64,000 nt of DNA from assembly GCF_002252565.1 (NCBI RefSeq), contig NZ_NPML01000029.1, forward strand, positions 62,001 through 126,000. Reading direction: 5' to 3'. Numbering within the stretch: position 1 is the stretch's first letter; each line of letters starts with the position of its first letter. Below the pieces are notes generated by a model. That model was given only the letters and a program-made list of their open reading frames with translations. It was not told the DNA's origin and did no database searches. The DNA comes from Petroclostridium xylanilyticum. Lineage in GTDB: Bacteria > Bacillota > Clostridia > SK-Y3. Positions 29,734-38,057 of the stretch are shown piece by piece. A program made the translations under genes and the position numbers.

Positions 29734-30978
29734 GTGAAATTAGCATTCAAATTTAAACCTAAATTAAACGAAGAACAATTAAAGATTATAGAAGAATTAT
29801 CATTTCATACAACAAAACTCTATAACATAGTTAATTATGATTTAAGAGAAAATGGATTTAAGCCTTATGTTGAAATTGAAAAGATATATAAAAATAATTG
29901 GCACTGTGATTATTTGCATAGCCATACAAGACAACATTGTTTTAAAGTGGTAGAGCAAAATTGGAAATCTTATTTTGCAAGTATTAAAGATTATAAGGAG
30001 AATAAAAGTAAATATAATGGAGTTCCAAAACCTCCAAAATTTAAAAATACAGATAAAAGAAAGAATGAGATTATATTTACCAATCTTGCTATAAGATTTA
30101 AAGAAAATAGGCTAATGCTATCTCTTTCCAAAACAGTTCAGAAAAAATTTGAGGTAGAGAGTTTAAATTTTGAGGTTTCAGATAAACTTCAAAGCCTTAT
30201 AAATTGGGAAGAGATACAACAAGTAAGAATTAAGTGGGATAATTCTTTAAAACAATGGTATTTAATTATAATTTACAATAAGCAAGAATTAGAAAAAGCA
30301 AAAGAAACTAATGTTATGGCTATAGATTTAGGTTTAGATAATCTTGCAACGGTAACATTTAAAGAAGGTAATCAAAGTTACTTGTTTTGTGGTTAAAAAC
30401 TTAAAAGTATAAATGCTTTTGTAAATAAGAAAATTTCTTATTATCAAAGTATTGAAATGAAAAAAATAGGTTCTGATAAATTCAAAAATACTAAAATGAT
30501 TAATTCATTAAGAAGATACAGAGAAAATTATATCAATGATTATCTTCATAAAGTAAGTAAAAATATTATAGATAAAGCAATAGAGCATAATGTTTACAAA
30601 ATTGTTATAGGCAAAATTGAAGGACTTAAACTAAATATGAATTATAATAAATCGTTTGTTCAAATACCTATACAAAAATTAGTAGAACTAATTAAGTATA
30701 AGGCTAAATTACAAGGGATTGAGGTTAAATTTAAGGAAGAGAGTTATACAAGTGGATGCAGTGCTTTCGATTTAGAACCTATAAATAAAAAATACTATAA
30801 AAAAACTCGTAGAGTAGTTAGAGGACTTTTTAAATCAAACTTTGGATTAGTAAATGCAGATGTTAATGGAAGTTTAAATATACTAAGAAAAGAAGAGAAA
30901 TGTATTCCCGAAATAGTAAAAACTATGAGGGATAAAGGGAGAGTGTCCTCCCCGTTGAGAGTAAGGGTTGCCTGTTAA
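29734..30978 (+). pseudogene. tnpB: TnpB RNA-guided nuclease gene with one in-frame stop
   Basis: A 415-codon frame encoding an IS605 OrfB/TnpB protein. The RuvC residues are present: Asp198 in MAIDLGLDN, Glu296 in GKIEGLK and Asp376 in NADVNGS. A single TAA at codon 221 (30394-30396) interrupts SYLFCG-KLKSINAF; the frame continues without shift on both sides. The GTG at 29734 fits GGAGG at 29721-29725, while an earlier GTG lies inside that site. No tnpA is present, so movement would need one in trans. The guide RNA would be expected to cover the gene's 3' end and the right end. Confidence 0.9.
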
Positions 30979-31012
30979 GGTGGAAACTTAAATACCAAAC
31001 CTCTCACGAAGT

Positions 31013-31032
31013 CACCGTTGCTTGTCTCGGTG
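31013..31032. mobile_element. Right-end hairpin of IS605-type element
   Basis: CACCG-TTGCTTGTCT-CGGTG. The loop matches that of the left-end hairpin at 29418-29439. The right boundary lies shortly after; the exact cleavage site was not determined. This stretch, with the 3' end of tnpB, is the expected omega RNA scaffold. Confidence 0.7.
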
Positions 31033-31152
31033 GCAGTTCACAAAGCAGTCCGTATAAGCAATTACATTGAAGGGTATATCAATGAGCTCTTTTATATCAG
31101 TTAAAGCGAGGGCAGCTGGTCTTATAACCGTTTGGTGAATCAAGCAAGGATT

Positions 31153-31328
31153 ATGAAAATCATAACTTTTGTCAGCATTCTTGCCATATTTTTGTTATGT
31201 CTTGCATTTGGGCTGGCATTTTCCAACTATCCATAATATGATCATATATGCTGTGGCAGCCGGAGGTCTGTCGGTAGGAAAGTTCTTCCTGGGCGGATTT
31301 GTTCTTCTATTTTTTATGGCACAGTAAG
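31153..31328 (+). pseudogene. Remnant of a small membrane protein
   Basis: Two hydrophobic peptides sit in different frames: MKIITFVSILAIFLLC from 31153, and IYAVAAGGLSVGKFFLGG ending at the TAA of 31326-31328. They read like one membrane protein broken by a frameshift and cut by the IS605 element just upstream. The family was not recognised and the call rests on hydrophobicity and lack of a ribosome site. Confidence 0.4.
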
Positions 31329-31390
31329 GCGATGGAGGGAGGAGAAAGGGGAATAGTAACTTATTGCAGACTGGTACAAGATTATGGTAT

Positions 31391-31434
31391 TATAATTACA
31401 AGGTAATCGGATTTAAGCAGGGTGTGGTTGCCAC
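31391..31434 (+). promoter_or_regulatory. Toxin mRNA promoter and 5' repeat
   Basis: TATAAT at 31391-31396 is followed by AAGGTAATCGGA and GTGTGGTTGCCAC. The same text appears in inverted orientation at 31622-31657 (AAGGCAATCGGA...GTGCGGTTGCCAC on the minus strand), so toxin mRNA and antisense RNA begin with nearly the same sequence. The -35 box is not clear. Confidence 0.55.
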
Positions 31435-31466
31435 CTCATTTCACTAAAGAAAGGAGGTGGTGCGGT

Positions 31467-31577
31467 ATGACTACATATGAGGCAATATCTTTAATGATAC
31501 AGTTTTCGGTTTTAGTTATATCGCTGATCTCCTTAATAATTGTTTTGGTTAAAACGATTATAAGGACAAAAAAATAA
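31467..31577 (+). CDS. Type I toxin, holin-like membrane peptide (36 aa)
   Basis: MTTYEAISLMIQFSVLVISL begins a peptide with one membrane helix and a basic end (TIIRTKK). The MTTYEAxSLMI start matches the putative holin-like toxin family used in type I toxin-antitoxin loci of Firmicutes. The ribosome site AAGGAGGTGGTG is unusually strong, as expected when translation is held back by RNA. The stop codon lies in a bidirectional terminator hairpin, and an antisense promoter faces it from 31664-31691. Expression without the antitoxin RNA would depolarise the membrane. Confidence 0.85.
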   Translation: MTTYEAISLMIQFSVLVISLISLIIVLVKTIIRTKK

Positions 31578-31657
31578 TCACCCTGCCGCTAACAGGATGA
31601 TTATTTTTAAATAATCCGTCTTGTGGCAACCGCACTTTGCGGTATTCCGATTGCCTT
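31566..31657 (-). ncRNA. Antisense antitoxin RNA of the type I locus
   Basis: On the minus strand, TTTACT (31686-31691) and TATAAT (31664-31669) are spaced by 16 bases, giving a start near 31657. The RNA forms a hairpin ACCGCA-AAG-TGCGGT and ends at a strong terminator: AATAATCATCCTG pairs with CAGGGTGATTATT (31573-31605), followed by seven T on this strand. It overlaps the 3' end of the toxin message, which is the classic convergent layout of type I systems. Confidence 0.7.
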
Positions 31658-31691
31658 ACTTATATTATAGCATAAAAGCTATAAAAGTAAA

Positions 31692-32018
31692 CATCTGTTA
31701 TCAGGCCTAAAAACCTATTTTTGCTTTAAAAAGAGCATTTAAGTTTATCCTTCTTATTTTTCTTTTCTTTTGTGCGTAAATAAAGCAAATAAGCAACCAA
31801 TATCGTGTTTTCCACTTGCAATAAGAAAAGAAGATTATATTAATACTATCTTGTCTTTATCTGTTGCAAACCTATGTTTTTTATATAGTTCTTTCAGTTA
31901 GTTTGTTACATTGATATAATAAAAGTATATTAAATCACTGTAAAGAACTATAACAGTACTGTTCAATTTTGTCGATAATAATATCGTATAGATAATGTTT
32001 TATGAGGGGTTGCGTAGT
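31692..32018. other. Intergenic, nothing recognised
   Basis: AT-rich sequence between the antitoxin promoter and the coiled-coil protein gene. TTGATATAATAAAAG near 31911 could hold a -10 box. No repeat or gene is seen. Confidence 0.5.
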
Positions 32019-32645
32019 TTGAATTTATTGAATATGTTTGCCAAGAAGAAAAAGATTGAATTTGATAAGAAAGTTTTGAGAAAGAATGATATTTCTCTTT
32101 TAATTGTTGATGAAAGATGGAATGCTCTTTTTAAAATTGAGGAGAAAACCAAAACAATTATAGAGCGTGAAGAAAAGTTAAAGGATCTATTAAAGGAGCA
32201 GTCACGTCTGTTCAATGAGAAAAAAGAAATCACCCATGCAAAAAAAATGTGTATGGATAGAATTATAAAGCTTACCGATGAAGCATACGAAAAAAATAAT
32301 CCCTCAGCTTTAAAAGAAATGCAGGACTGCCAAAAAGAAATAACCCGGATTAATGAGCGGCTGATTGCTATAGAGCGGGAAGAAGAAATTATCCCGGACA
32401 GAATTAAGGAAGCAAACCTTGAGCTTTTGGAAGAAACGGTAAAAGCAGTCTATGTAAAAATCAGGACGGGTCAGAAAAGAATAGATGAGTTGGAATTAGA
32501 AATAGAAACGCTGAGAAACAGGTTAAAACAATGCATCAGCGAAAAAGAAGAGTTATCTGAGTTAGTTACAAATGCTTACTCCTACTTCCACGACCTACTA
32601 GGAGGAGAAGAACTGGAGCGGCTGGATAAGGAGTTCTTACCATAG
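32019..32645 (+). CDS. Coiled-coil protein of unknown function
   Basis: About 208 residues, rich in Glu and Lys with long heptad-like stretches (IEEKTKTIIEREEKLKDLL and RIDELELEIETLRNRLKQC), so largely coiled coil. No signal peptide or membrane helix. The TTG at 32019 has GAGGGG at a good distance; an ATG at 31995 lies upstream of that site. It precedes acpS by 20 bases and may share its transcript. Family not recognised. Confidence 0.7.
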   Translation: MNLLNMFAKKKKIEFDKKVLRKNDISLLIVDERWNALFKIEEKTKTIIEREEKLKDLLKEQSRLFNEKKEITHAKKMCMDRIIKLTDEAYEKNNPSALKEMQDCQKEITRINERLIAIEREEEIIPDRIKEANLELLEETVKAVYVKIRTGQKRIDELELEIETLRNRLKQCISEKEELSELVTNAYSYFHDLLGGEELERLDKEFLP

Positions 32646-32665
32646 CATAAGGAGTTGATTGAACA

Positions 32666-33040
32666 TTGATAGTTGGTACTGGTATAGATATTGTCGAAAT
32701 AGAGAGAATTTCCCGGGCAATACAGAGAAATAATGGATTTATCAGAAGATTTTTCACAATAAAAGAACAGCAGTATTTTGAAAGCAGAAGAAACCGCTAC
32801 GAGGTTATAGCGGGTAACTTTGCTGCCAAGGAAGCCTTTTCAAAAGCATTAGGGACAGGAATAAGAAACTTTGCACTAAGGGATTTAGAAATATTAAGAG
32901 ATGCTTTGGGGAAACCGTACATCAATTTATACGGTAGTGCCCTTAAAGCAGTCCAACAAATGGAGATAGGTAAATTTCATATTTCAATATCTCATTGTAA
33001 AAATTATGCTATTGCAAGTGTAATAGCCGAAAAGGGGTGA
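32666..33040 (+). CDS. acpS: Holo-[acyl-carrier-protein] synthase
   Basis: A 124-residue phosphopantetheinyl transferase that activates ACP with coenzyme A. MIVGTGIDIVEIERI carries the Mg-binding Asp8, and AGNFAAKEAFSKALGTG holds the second catalytic Glu. Start is TTG with AAGGAG upstream. It opens the conserved acpS-nnr-gerS-like-alr-ndoAI-ndoA block; the next gene starts 5 bases after its stop. Confidence 0.96.
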   Translation: MIVGTGIDIVEIERISRAIQRNNGFIRRFFTIKEQQYFESRRNRYEVIAGNFAAKEAFSKALGTGIRNFALRDLEILRDALGKPYINLYGSALKAVQQMEIGKFHISISHCKNYAIASVIAEKG

Positions 33041-33044
33041 TAAT

Positions 33045-34601
33045 ATGAAGGTGGCAGACTGTGACCAAATGAGAGAGATTGATCAGGCGGCTATTCATGA
33101 AATTGGAATACCCGGTATTATTTTAATGGAGAATGCGGCTTTAAGAGTGGTAGAAGAAATAAAAAATATTTTAGGGGAAGTTAATTATAAAAGTATAATC
33201 GTATTCTGTGGAAAGGGCAACAATGGCGGTGATGGATTTGCGATTGCCAGACATTTATTCAATGCAGGTGCTAATGTTTTGGTTGTACTAATTGCAGACA
33301 GAAATGAAGTAAAAGGTGATGCATTGACCAATCTGCAGATTATCGAGAATTTAGGTATAAAAATTGTACAGGTAGTGGACGAAGTTCATCTGGAAGAAAT
33401 TGCTGCCAGCTTATATCTATGTGATTTGATTGTAGACGCTATTTTTGGGACGGGAATAAAAGGGAATATTTCCGGAACGGTAGCAGATATTATCCAGCTC
33501 ATTAATTATTCAGGAAGATATGTTGTTTCAGTGGATATACCCAGCGGCATTAATGGTGATACGGGACAGATTTGTGGTGTATGTGTGAATGCAGATACAA
33601 CGGTTACTTTTGCGTTGCCTAAAGTCGGTTTATTGAACTATCCGGCAGCAGATTATGTAGGTAAGCTTGTAATTGCAGATATATCTATTCCTGGTAGTAT
33701 AATTGAGAGGCAGAATATAAATATTAATATCATAGAGAAAGAATATATTAAAGGGCTTATTCCGGCAAGATATAGCAATTCGAATAAAGGGGATTATGGA
33801 AAAATCTTTATTGTTGCCGGGTCAACGGGAATGACGGGAGCAGCAACGCTGGCAGGGTTGGCTGCTATAAGAAGCGGTTCTGGATTGGTTACCGTAGGGA
33901 TACCTAAAGCTCTTAATGCAATAATGGAAGTAAAACTGACGGAAGTGATGACCTTTCCATTGGAGGATGAAGGGCGAGGAACCCTTTCTCATTCCTGTAT
34001 CCATCAAATTATTGAAAAAATGAATAAGGCGGATGTAATGGTATTTGGTCCTGGCCTCTCAACCGATGCAAGCATACCGGATATATTAAAGGATGTACTA
34101 AAGCAGTCGGATATACCTATAATTATTGATGCAGATGGTATAAATGCACTGGCGAAGAATATAAATGTATTAAAGGAGTGTAAATGTCCTGTAGTGATAA
34201 CGCCACATCCAGGGGAAATGTCCCGTCTAACGGGGCTGGGCATTCAGCATATACAGGCAAATAGAATTGAAACCGCCAGAAACTTTGCAAAAGATTGGAA
34301 TATCACTGTAGTATTAAAAGGAGCGAGGACTGTGGTTGCCTTACCGGATGAAGAGGTATTTATCAATTGTACAGGAAATGCAGGTATGGCTACAGGCGGA
34401 ACAGGGGATGTCCTTGCCGGTATTATCGCATCGTTGGCAGGGCAAGGTCTGGGTGTTAGTAAAGCTGCAATTGCCGGTGTATATATTCATGGACTTGCAG
34501 GAGACATCAGTGCTGAAACTAGAGGAGAACATGGACTCATAGCAACGGATTTGATAGAAGCATTACCCAGCGTTATTCGACAGTTGGTTGCCGGAAATTA
34601 A
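33045..34601 (+). CDS. nnr: Bifunctional NAD(P)H-hydrate epimerase / ADP-dependent dehydratase
   Basis: A 518-residue metabolite-repair enzyme. The N-terminal YjeF_N epimerase domain (about 1-215) has CGKGNNGGDGFAIARHL; the C-terminal carbohydrate-kinase-like dehydratase (about 230-518) has PHPGEMSRL and the ATP/ADP motif TGGTGDVLAG near residue 450. It restores damaged NADH and NADPH hydrates. Fusion of the two domains is the usual bacterial form. It follows acpS closely and precedes the CBS protein. Confidence 0.96.
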   Translation: MKVADCDQMREIDQAAIHEIGIPGIILMENAALRVVEEIKNILGEVNYKSIIVFCGKGNNGGDGFAIARHLFNAGANVLVVLIADRNEVKGDALTNLQIIENLGIKIVQVVDEVHLEEIAASLYLCDLIVDAIFGTGIKGNISGTVADIIQLINYSGRYVVSVDIPSGINGDTGQICGVCVNADTTVTFALPKVGLLNYPAADYVGKLVIADISIPGSIIERQNININIIEKEYIKGLIPARYSNSNKGDYGKIFIVAGSTGMTGAATLAGLAAIRSGSGLVTVGIPKALNAIMEVKLTEVMTFPLEDEGRGTLSHSCIHQIIEKMNKADVMVFGPGLSTDASIPDILKDVLKQSDIPIIIDADGINALAKNINVLKECKCPVVITPHPGEMSRLTGLGIQHIQANRIETARNFAKDWNITVVLKGARTVVALPDEEVFINCTGNAGMATGGTGDVLAGIIASLAGQGLGVSKAAIAGVYIHGLAGDISAETRGEHGLIATDLIEALPSVIRQLVAGN

Positions 34602-34623
34602 GCCTCTTAGGAGGAGAAAGTAT

Positions 34624-35070
34624 TTGAAAGTTAGAGAAATTATGAAGAGAGATGTTATAACGATAAGAAAGGATGCCACTATAGAAGAAGTAGTCCATAC
34701 ATTGGTTGATAACGGGATAACAAGTATACCGGTTGTAGATGAAGACAACCGTGTTATTGGAATTATTTCAGAGAAGGATTTGATATATAAGGATATAAAC
34801 CCTTCCATGCCGGCAAATGTAGAGTACTTAGGAGGAATTATATTCCTGGATGGGGTGGATGAATATCAACAAGAGCTAAAAAAATTAACAGCTACCAAAG
34901 TGGAGCAAATGATGAGTATGGATGTAATAACTGTAAATGAGGAAGATAGTGTCAACGAAGCAGCACGAATCCTTGCACATGAACATATTAGCAGTGTACC
35001 TGTTGTGCGGGGGGACAAATTGGTTGGAATAGTGAGCAGCACTGATATTGTCAGGACATTGATTCAGTAA
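34624..35070 (+). CDS. Tandem CBS-domain protein
   Basis: About 148 residues made of two CBS domains: KVREIMKRDVITIRKDATIE at the start of the first and TKVEQMMSMDVITVNEEDSV of the second, each with an IPVV/VPVV...VGI strand. Such stand-alone pairs bind adenosyl nucleotides and act as energy sensors. The TTG at 34624 is chosen because AGGAGG lies 9 bases upstream, just after the nnr stop. It is an insertion into the otherwise conserved acpS-alr block. Confidence 0.9.
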   Translation: MKVREIMKRDVITIRKDATIEEVVHTLVDNGITSIPVVDEDNRVIGIISEKDLIYKDINPSMPANVEYLGGIIFLDGVDEYQQELKKLTATKVEQMMSMDVITVNEEDSVNEAARILAHEHISSVPVVRGDKLVGIVSSTDIVRTLIQ

Positions 35071-35146
35071 TAGTGGGCAGTGGACAGTGGGCAGTAAAAA
35101 TAATAGCGTTATTGAGAACATTCAATTAACTCCTCACTCCCCACTA
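35071..35146. repeat. AGTGGACAGTGGG hairpin element, copy A
   Basis: TAGTGGGCAGTGGACAGT on the left faces ACTCCTCACTCCCCACTA on the right, forming an imperfect stem. It begins at the CBS gene stop. Relatives are at 37136-37188 and 43313-43394. Confidence 0.8.
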
Positions 35147-35172
35147 ATAAAATAGTACTATCAGCAACACAC

Positions 35173-35226
35173 GGGGACAGGTCCTCTGTCTTGTAAAAAC
35201 CGCACAAGACAGGAGGTCCAGTCCCC
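35173..35226. repeat. REP-like GGGGACAGGTCC palindrome
   Basis: GGGGACAGGTCCTC...CTTGT pairs with ACAAG...GGAGGTCCAGTCCCC across a 9-base loop, with two mismatches and a bulge. It is typical of RAYT-associated REP sequences of Firmicutes. A shorter relative is at 25490-25523. Confidence 0.7.
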
Positions 35227-35320
35227 AAGTCACATTCCTTCTTTCGTGCTCTTATGTAATGTCTTTGATGCAACTTATATAGAGGTATATTATTTAAGTA
35301 AAATTGAAGGAGGTAAACTA

Positions 35321-35947
35321 TTGGAGAAGTGTAAGTATCTTCTACTATTACTTACACTAATGACAATCCTGTGTTCATGCAGTCAAAAAGAAAAGAACGC
35401 AGATGCATACACAAGAATATATGAAAAATATAAAGACATCAAAAGCTACCAATGTATTATGACAATAAACATATCAAGCAACAAAACAGTAAAACAGTAT
35501 AAGATTAAACAATATTACAAATCTCCCGATAATTATAAAGTTGAGGTGTTGGAGCCGGAAGAAATCAAAGGGCTGGTTACCGTATATTCAAATAGCTGTG
35601 TTACTACTATCCAGCCTGAAATTGAGGGTAAATTTACGTTATTGAATTTTAACCCGGTTGGTGAATCCTACATTTTTTTACCGGACTTTTTGGAATCATA
35701 TTATAAATCAGAGCAGACTTCGGTGATGACAATGCGGGAGCAAGAAAGCAGGTATACGGTGTTAAAGGCGGATATCCCGGGTAATAACCCTTATAGGTTC
35801 AGCCAGAGCATGTGGATTGATAATCAATCCCTTCTGCCTGTAAAAATGGAGGTATATGATATAAAAAACAAACCGGTAATTTCAATACGGTTTGATGAAT
35901 TTGAATTTAATGCAAAACTTGAGGATGAAGTTTTTCAAATAGACTAA
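35321..35947 (+). CDS. GerS/YdcC-like lipoprotein (LolA-like fold)
   Basis: About 208 residues with a lipoprotein signal (LLLLLTLMTILCSC, lipidation Cys20) and a LolA/outer-membrane-sorting-like beta domain (SYQCIMTINISSNKTV, QYYKSPDNYKVEVLEP). The TTG at 35321 fits GAAGGAGGT; earlier starts are upstream of that site. In B. subtilis ydcC lies between acpS and alr, and in C. difficile gerS, needed for spore cortex hydrolysis during germination, is next to alr2. The order here is the same, so a role in spore germination is likely but inferred. Confidence 0.82.
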   Translation: MEKCKYLLLLLTLMTILCSCSQKEKNADAYTRIYEKYKDIKSYQCIMTINISSNKTVKQYKIKQYYKSPDNYKVEVLEPEEIKGLVTVYSNSCVTTIQPEIEGKFTLLNFNPVGESYIFLPDFLESYYKSEQTSVMTMREQESRYTVLKADIPGNNPYRFSQSMWIDNQSLLPVKMEVYDIKNKPVISIRFDEFEFNAKLEDEVFQID

Positions 35948-35960
35948 CGGGGGTTAATCG

Positions 35961-37127
35961 ATGTCAGATTTTTTAAAACGAGTATGGGCTGAAGTCAATT
36001 TGGATCATATTGCCCATAATATGAAGGAAATTAAAAGAATAACTACAGAAAGTACAAAAATATTAGCAGTGGTAAAAGCAGATGCATATGGACATGGTTT
36101 TTTAGAGGTTTCCAGAACCCTATTAGCAAATGGTGCTGACAGGCTGGCTGTTGCTTTCCTCGATGAGGCTAAACAATTACGTAATCATGGAATTGACGTG
36201 CCTATACTGATATTGGGGTATACACCGGAGCAATGGGTGAAAGATCTGGTTGAACTGGATATAACCCAAACAGTTTACAATTTTTCTTTGGCAGAGACAA
36301 TCTCACAAGCCGCAGTATCAAGAAATAAAAAGGCGAAGATTCATCTAAAAATTGATACAGGCATGACGAGATTGGGATTTGCGTGTGAAGATAATACAAT
36401 AAAAACCATTTTGGATATTGCCCGGCTGCCGGGAATAGAAATTGAAGGAATATTTACTCATTTTGCTTCCGCCGATGAGAAGGACCCGGGTTTTACCCGA
36501 TATCAATTCCAAAAATTTATGTTTATATGCAGCAAGCTGGAAAATAACGGCCTTTATATACCTATTAAACATGTATGTAATAGTGCAGGCATCATGCAAT
36601 TTCCGGAGATGCATCTGGATATGGTAAGGCCGGGAATTATCCTATATGGGCTATATCCATCTGATGAAGTGGATAAACAAAAAATACTTCTTAAGCCTGC
36701 AATGGCATTAAAAGCAGCTGTTACTCACCTGAAAGAGGTGAAGGAAGGAATTCCTGTAAGTTATGGAAGGGTATATACAACAAGGAAAAGAACTTGCATT
36801 GCAACCGTGCCTGTAGGATATGCAGATGGCTTTTCCAGGGCATTGACAGGTAAAGTAAAAATGATAGCAGGTGAAAATATTGTTCCTGTTATAGGAAGAA
36901 TATGTATGGATCAGTGTATGATAGACGTCACAGATGTAAAAAATATTAATATTGGTGATGAAGTTGTAATATTTGGCAGCAGGAATGGTTTGAATATACC
37001 TGTAGAAGACATTGCAAAGGTATTGAATACAATAAACTATGAAGTAGTGTGTGCCGTAGGAAAACGGGTGCCAAGAGTATATATAAAAAATGGGGAAATT
37101 GTAAAAGTACTTAATTATATTATATAG
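35961..37127 (+). CDS. alr: Alanine racemase
   Basis: A 388-residue PLP enzyme interconverting L- and D-alanine for peptidoglycan. The PLP lysine is Lys39 in VVKADAYGHG; the catalytic tyrosine of the second half is in TVPVGYADGFSR. ATG follows ACGGGGG. It is 13 bases after the GerS-like gene, as in C. difficile, where the racemase also affects alanine co-germinant use. Confidence 0.96.
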   Translation: MSDFLKRVWAEVNLDHIAHNMKEIKRITTESTKILAVVKADAYGHGFLEVSRTLLANGADRLAVAFLDEAKQLRNHGIDVPILILGYTPEQWVKDLVELDITQTVYNFSLAETISQAAVSRNKKAKIHLKIDTGMTRLGFACEDNTIKTILDIARLPGIEIEGIFTHFASADEKDPGFTRYQFQKFMFICSKLENNGLYIPIKHVCNSAGIMQFPEMHLDMVRPGIILYGLYPSDEVDKQKILLKPAMALKAAVTHLKEVKEGIPVSYGRVYTTRKRTCIATVPVGYADGFSRALTGKVKMIAGENIVPVIGRICMDQCMIDVTDVKNINIGDEVVIFGSRNGLNIPVEDIAKVLNTINYEVVCAVGKRVPRVYIKNGEIVKVLNYII

Positions 37128-37135
37128 AATGAAAG

Positions 37136-37188
37136 AGTGGGGAGTGGACAGTGGGGAGTTTATTAGAATTTTTCCCGTACTCCTCACT
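37136..37188. repeat. AGTGGACAGTGGG hairpin element, copy B
   Basis: AGTGGGGAGTGGACAGTGGG on the left and TACTCCTCACT on the right. It lies just after alr. No gene is seen in 37128-37360 apart from this element. Confidence 0.75.
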
Positions 37189-37360
37189 AAAAATTTTAAA
37201 TTGACTTGTACTATAAAGAGAGTATATAATATTATATATCCGTGTGTATATAGTTTTATATCTGATGGAAAATAGTTAGTGAAAGCAATTAATAATTCTT
37301 AATTATTAACTGCTTTACTGATTTCCCTTAAGTAATTTCGAGAATGGGGGCTTGGTTGTT

Positions 37361-37636
37361 TTGGCACATCTGAAAAAAATATTAGTAAGTCTTCCTGACA
37401 GTCTTTTGCAGGAAGTCGATTCGATTGTAACGGTGGAAAAAATTAATCGCAGTGAACTGGTTAGAGAAGCTATGAAACTTTATATTAGGGAAAGAAGAAG
37501 AATTGAAATGAGAGATAAAATGAAAAAAGGCTATCAGGAGATGGCAGAGATTAACCTAAAGTTAGCGGAGATGTGTTTTGATGCGGATAGTGAGTTGCAG
37601 TTGAATTATGAGGAAAAACTAGCGGAGTGTGAATAA
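37361..37636 (+). CDS. ndoAI: Antitoxin of the MazEF/EndoA system (ribbon-helix-helix)
   Basis: About 91 residues. [19 protein letters not shown] and [20 protein letters not shown] form the RHH DNA-binding fold of the NdoAI/EndoAI antitoxin; the C-terminal tail wraps the toxin. The TTG at 37361 fits the GGGGG ribosome site better than the TTG at 37352. The toxin gene follows within two bases of the stop. Confidence 0.9.
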   Translation: MAHLKKILVSLPDSLLQEVDSIVTVEKINRSELVREAMKLYIRERRRIEMRDKMKKGYQEMAEINLKLAEMCFDADSELQLNYEEKLAECE

Positions 37637-37637
37637 A

Positions 37638-37988
37638 GTGATTGTTAAAAGAGGAGATATTTATTATGCCGATTTAAGTCCTGTCATTGGTTCGGAACAG
37701 GGTGGTATACGACCTGTACTCATTGTACAGAATGATGTTGGCAACAAATACAGTCCGACGGTTATAGCAGCGGCCATAACTTCTCAAATCAATAAAGCTA
37801 AATTACCCACACACATAGAAATAGACGCGCAAGAATATGGTCTATCCAAAGATTCCGTTATTCTTTTAGAACAAATCAGGACCATAGATAAAAAAAGATT
37901 AAAAGAAAAAATAGGCCACCTGGATGATGAACTTATGGAAAAAGTCAATGAGGCACTAAGTATTAGTTTTGGTTTGGTGGACATATAA
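37638..37988 (+). CDS. ndoA: MazF/EndoA endoribonuclease toxin
   Basis: About 116 residues, close to B. subtilis Ndo[21 protein letters not shown] and [12 protein letters not shown] contain the catalytic Arg, and [15 protein letters not shown] and [14 protein letters not shown] are the dimer and active-site strands. It cuts mRNA at UACAU-type sites in relatives. Start taken at the GTG of 37638; a GTG at 37629 overlapping the antitoxin gene is possible. A terminator-like hairpin follows. Confidence 0.95.
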   Translation: MIVKRGDIYYADLSPVIGSEQGGIRPVLIVQNDVGNKYSPTVIAAAITSQINKAKLPTHIEIDAQEYGLSKDSVILLEQIRTIDKKRLKEKIGHLDDELMEKVNEALSISFGLVDI

Positions 37989-37993
37989 AATTT

Positions 37994-38034
37994 AGATTAA
38001 GATTAAGAAAAACTAACCTCAATCTTAATCTTTT
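37994..38034 (+). terminator. AATCTTAATC hairpin after ndoA
   Basis: AGATTAAGATTAAG (37994-38007) pairs with CTCAATCTTAATCT (38018-38031), one wobble, then TTTTA. It is AT-rich but long enough to terminate. Similar AATCTTAATC repeats lie at 7637-7716 and near 56144-56166. Confidence 0.6.
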
Positions 38035-38057
38035 AGGGAGTAAGAGGGGGATAACAG

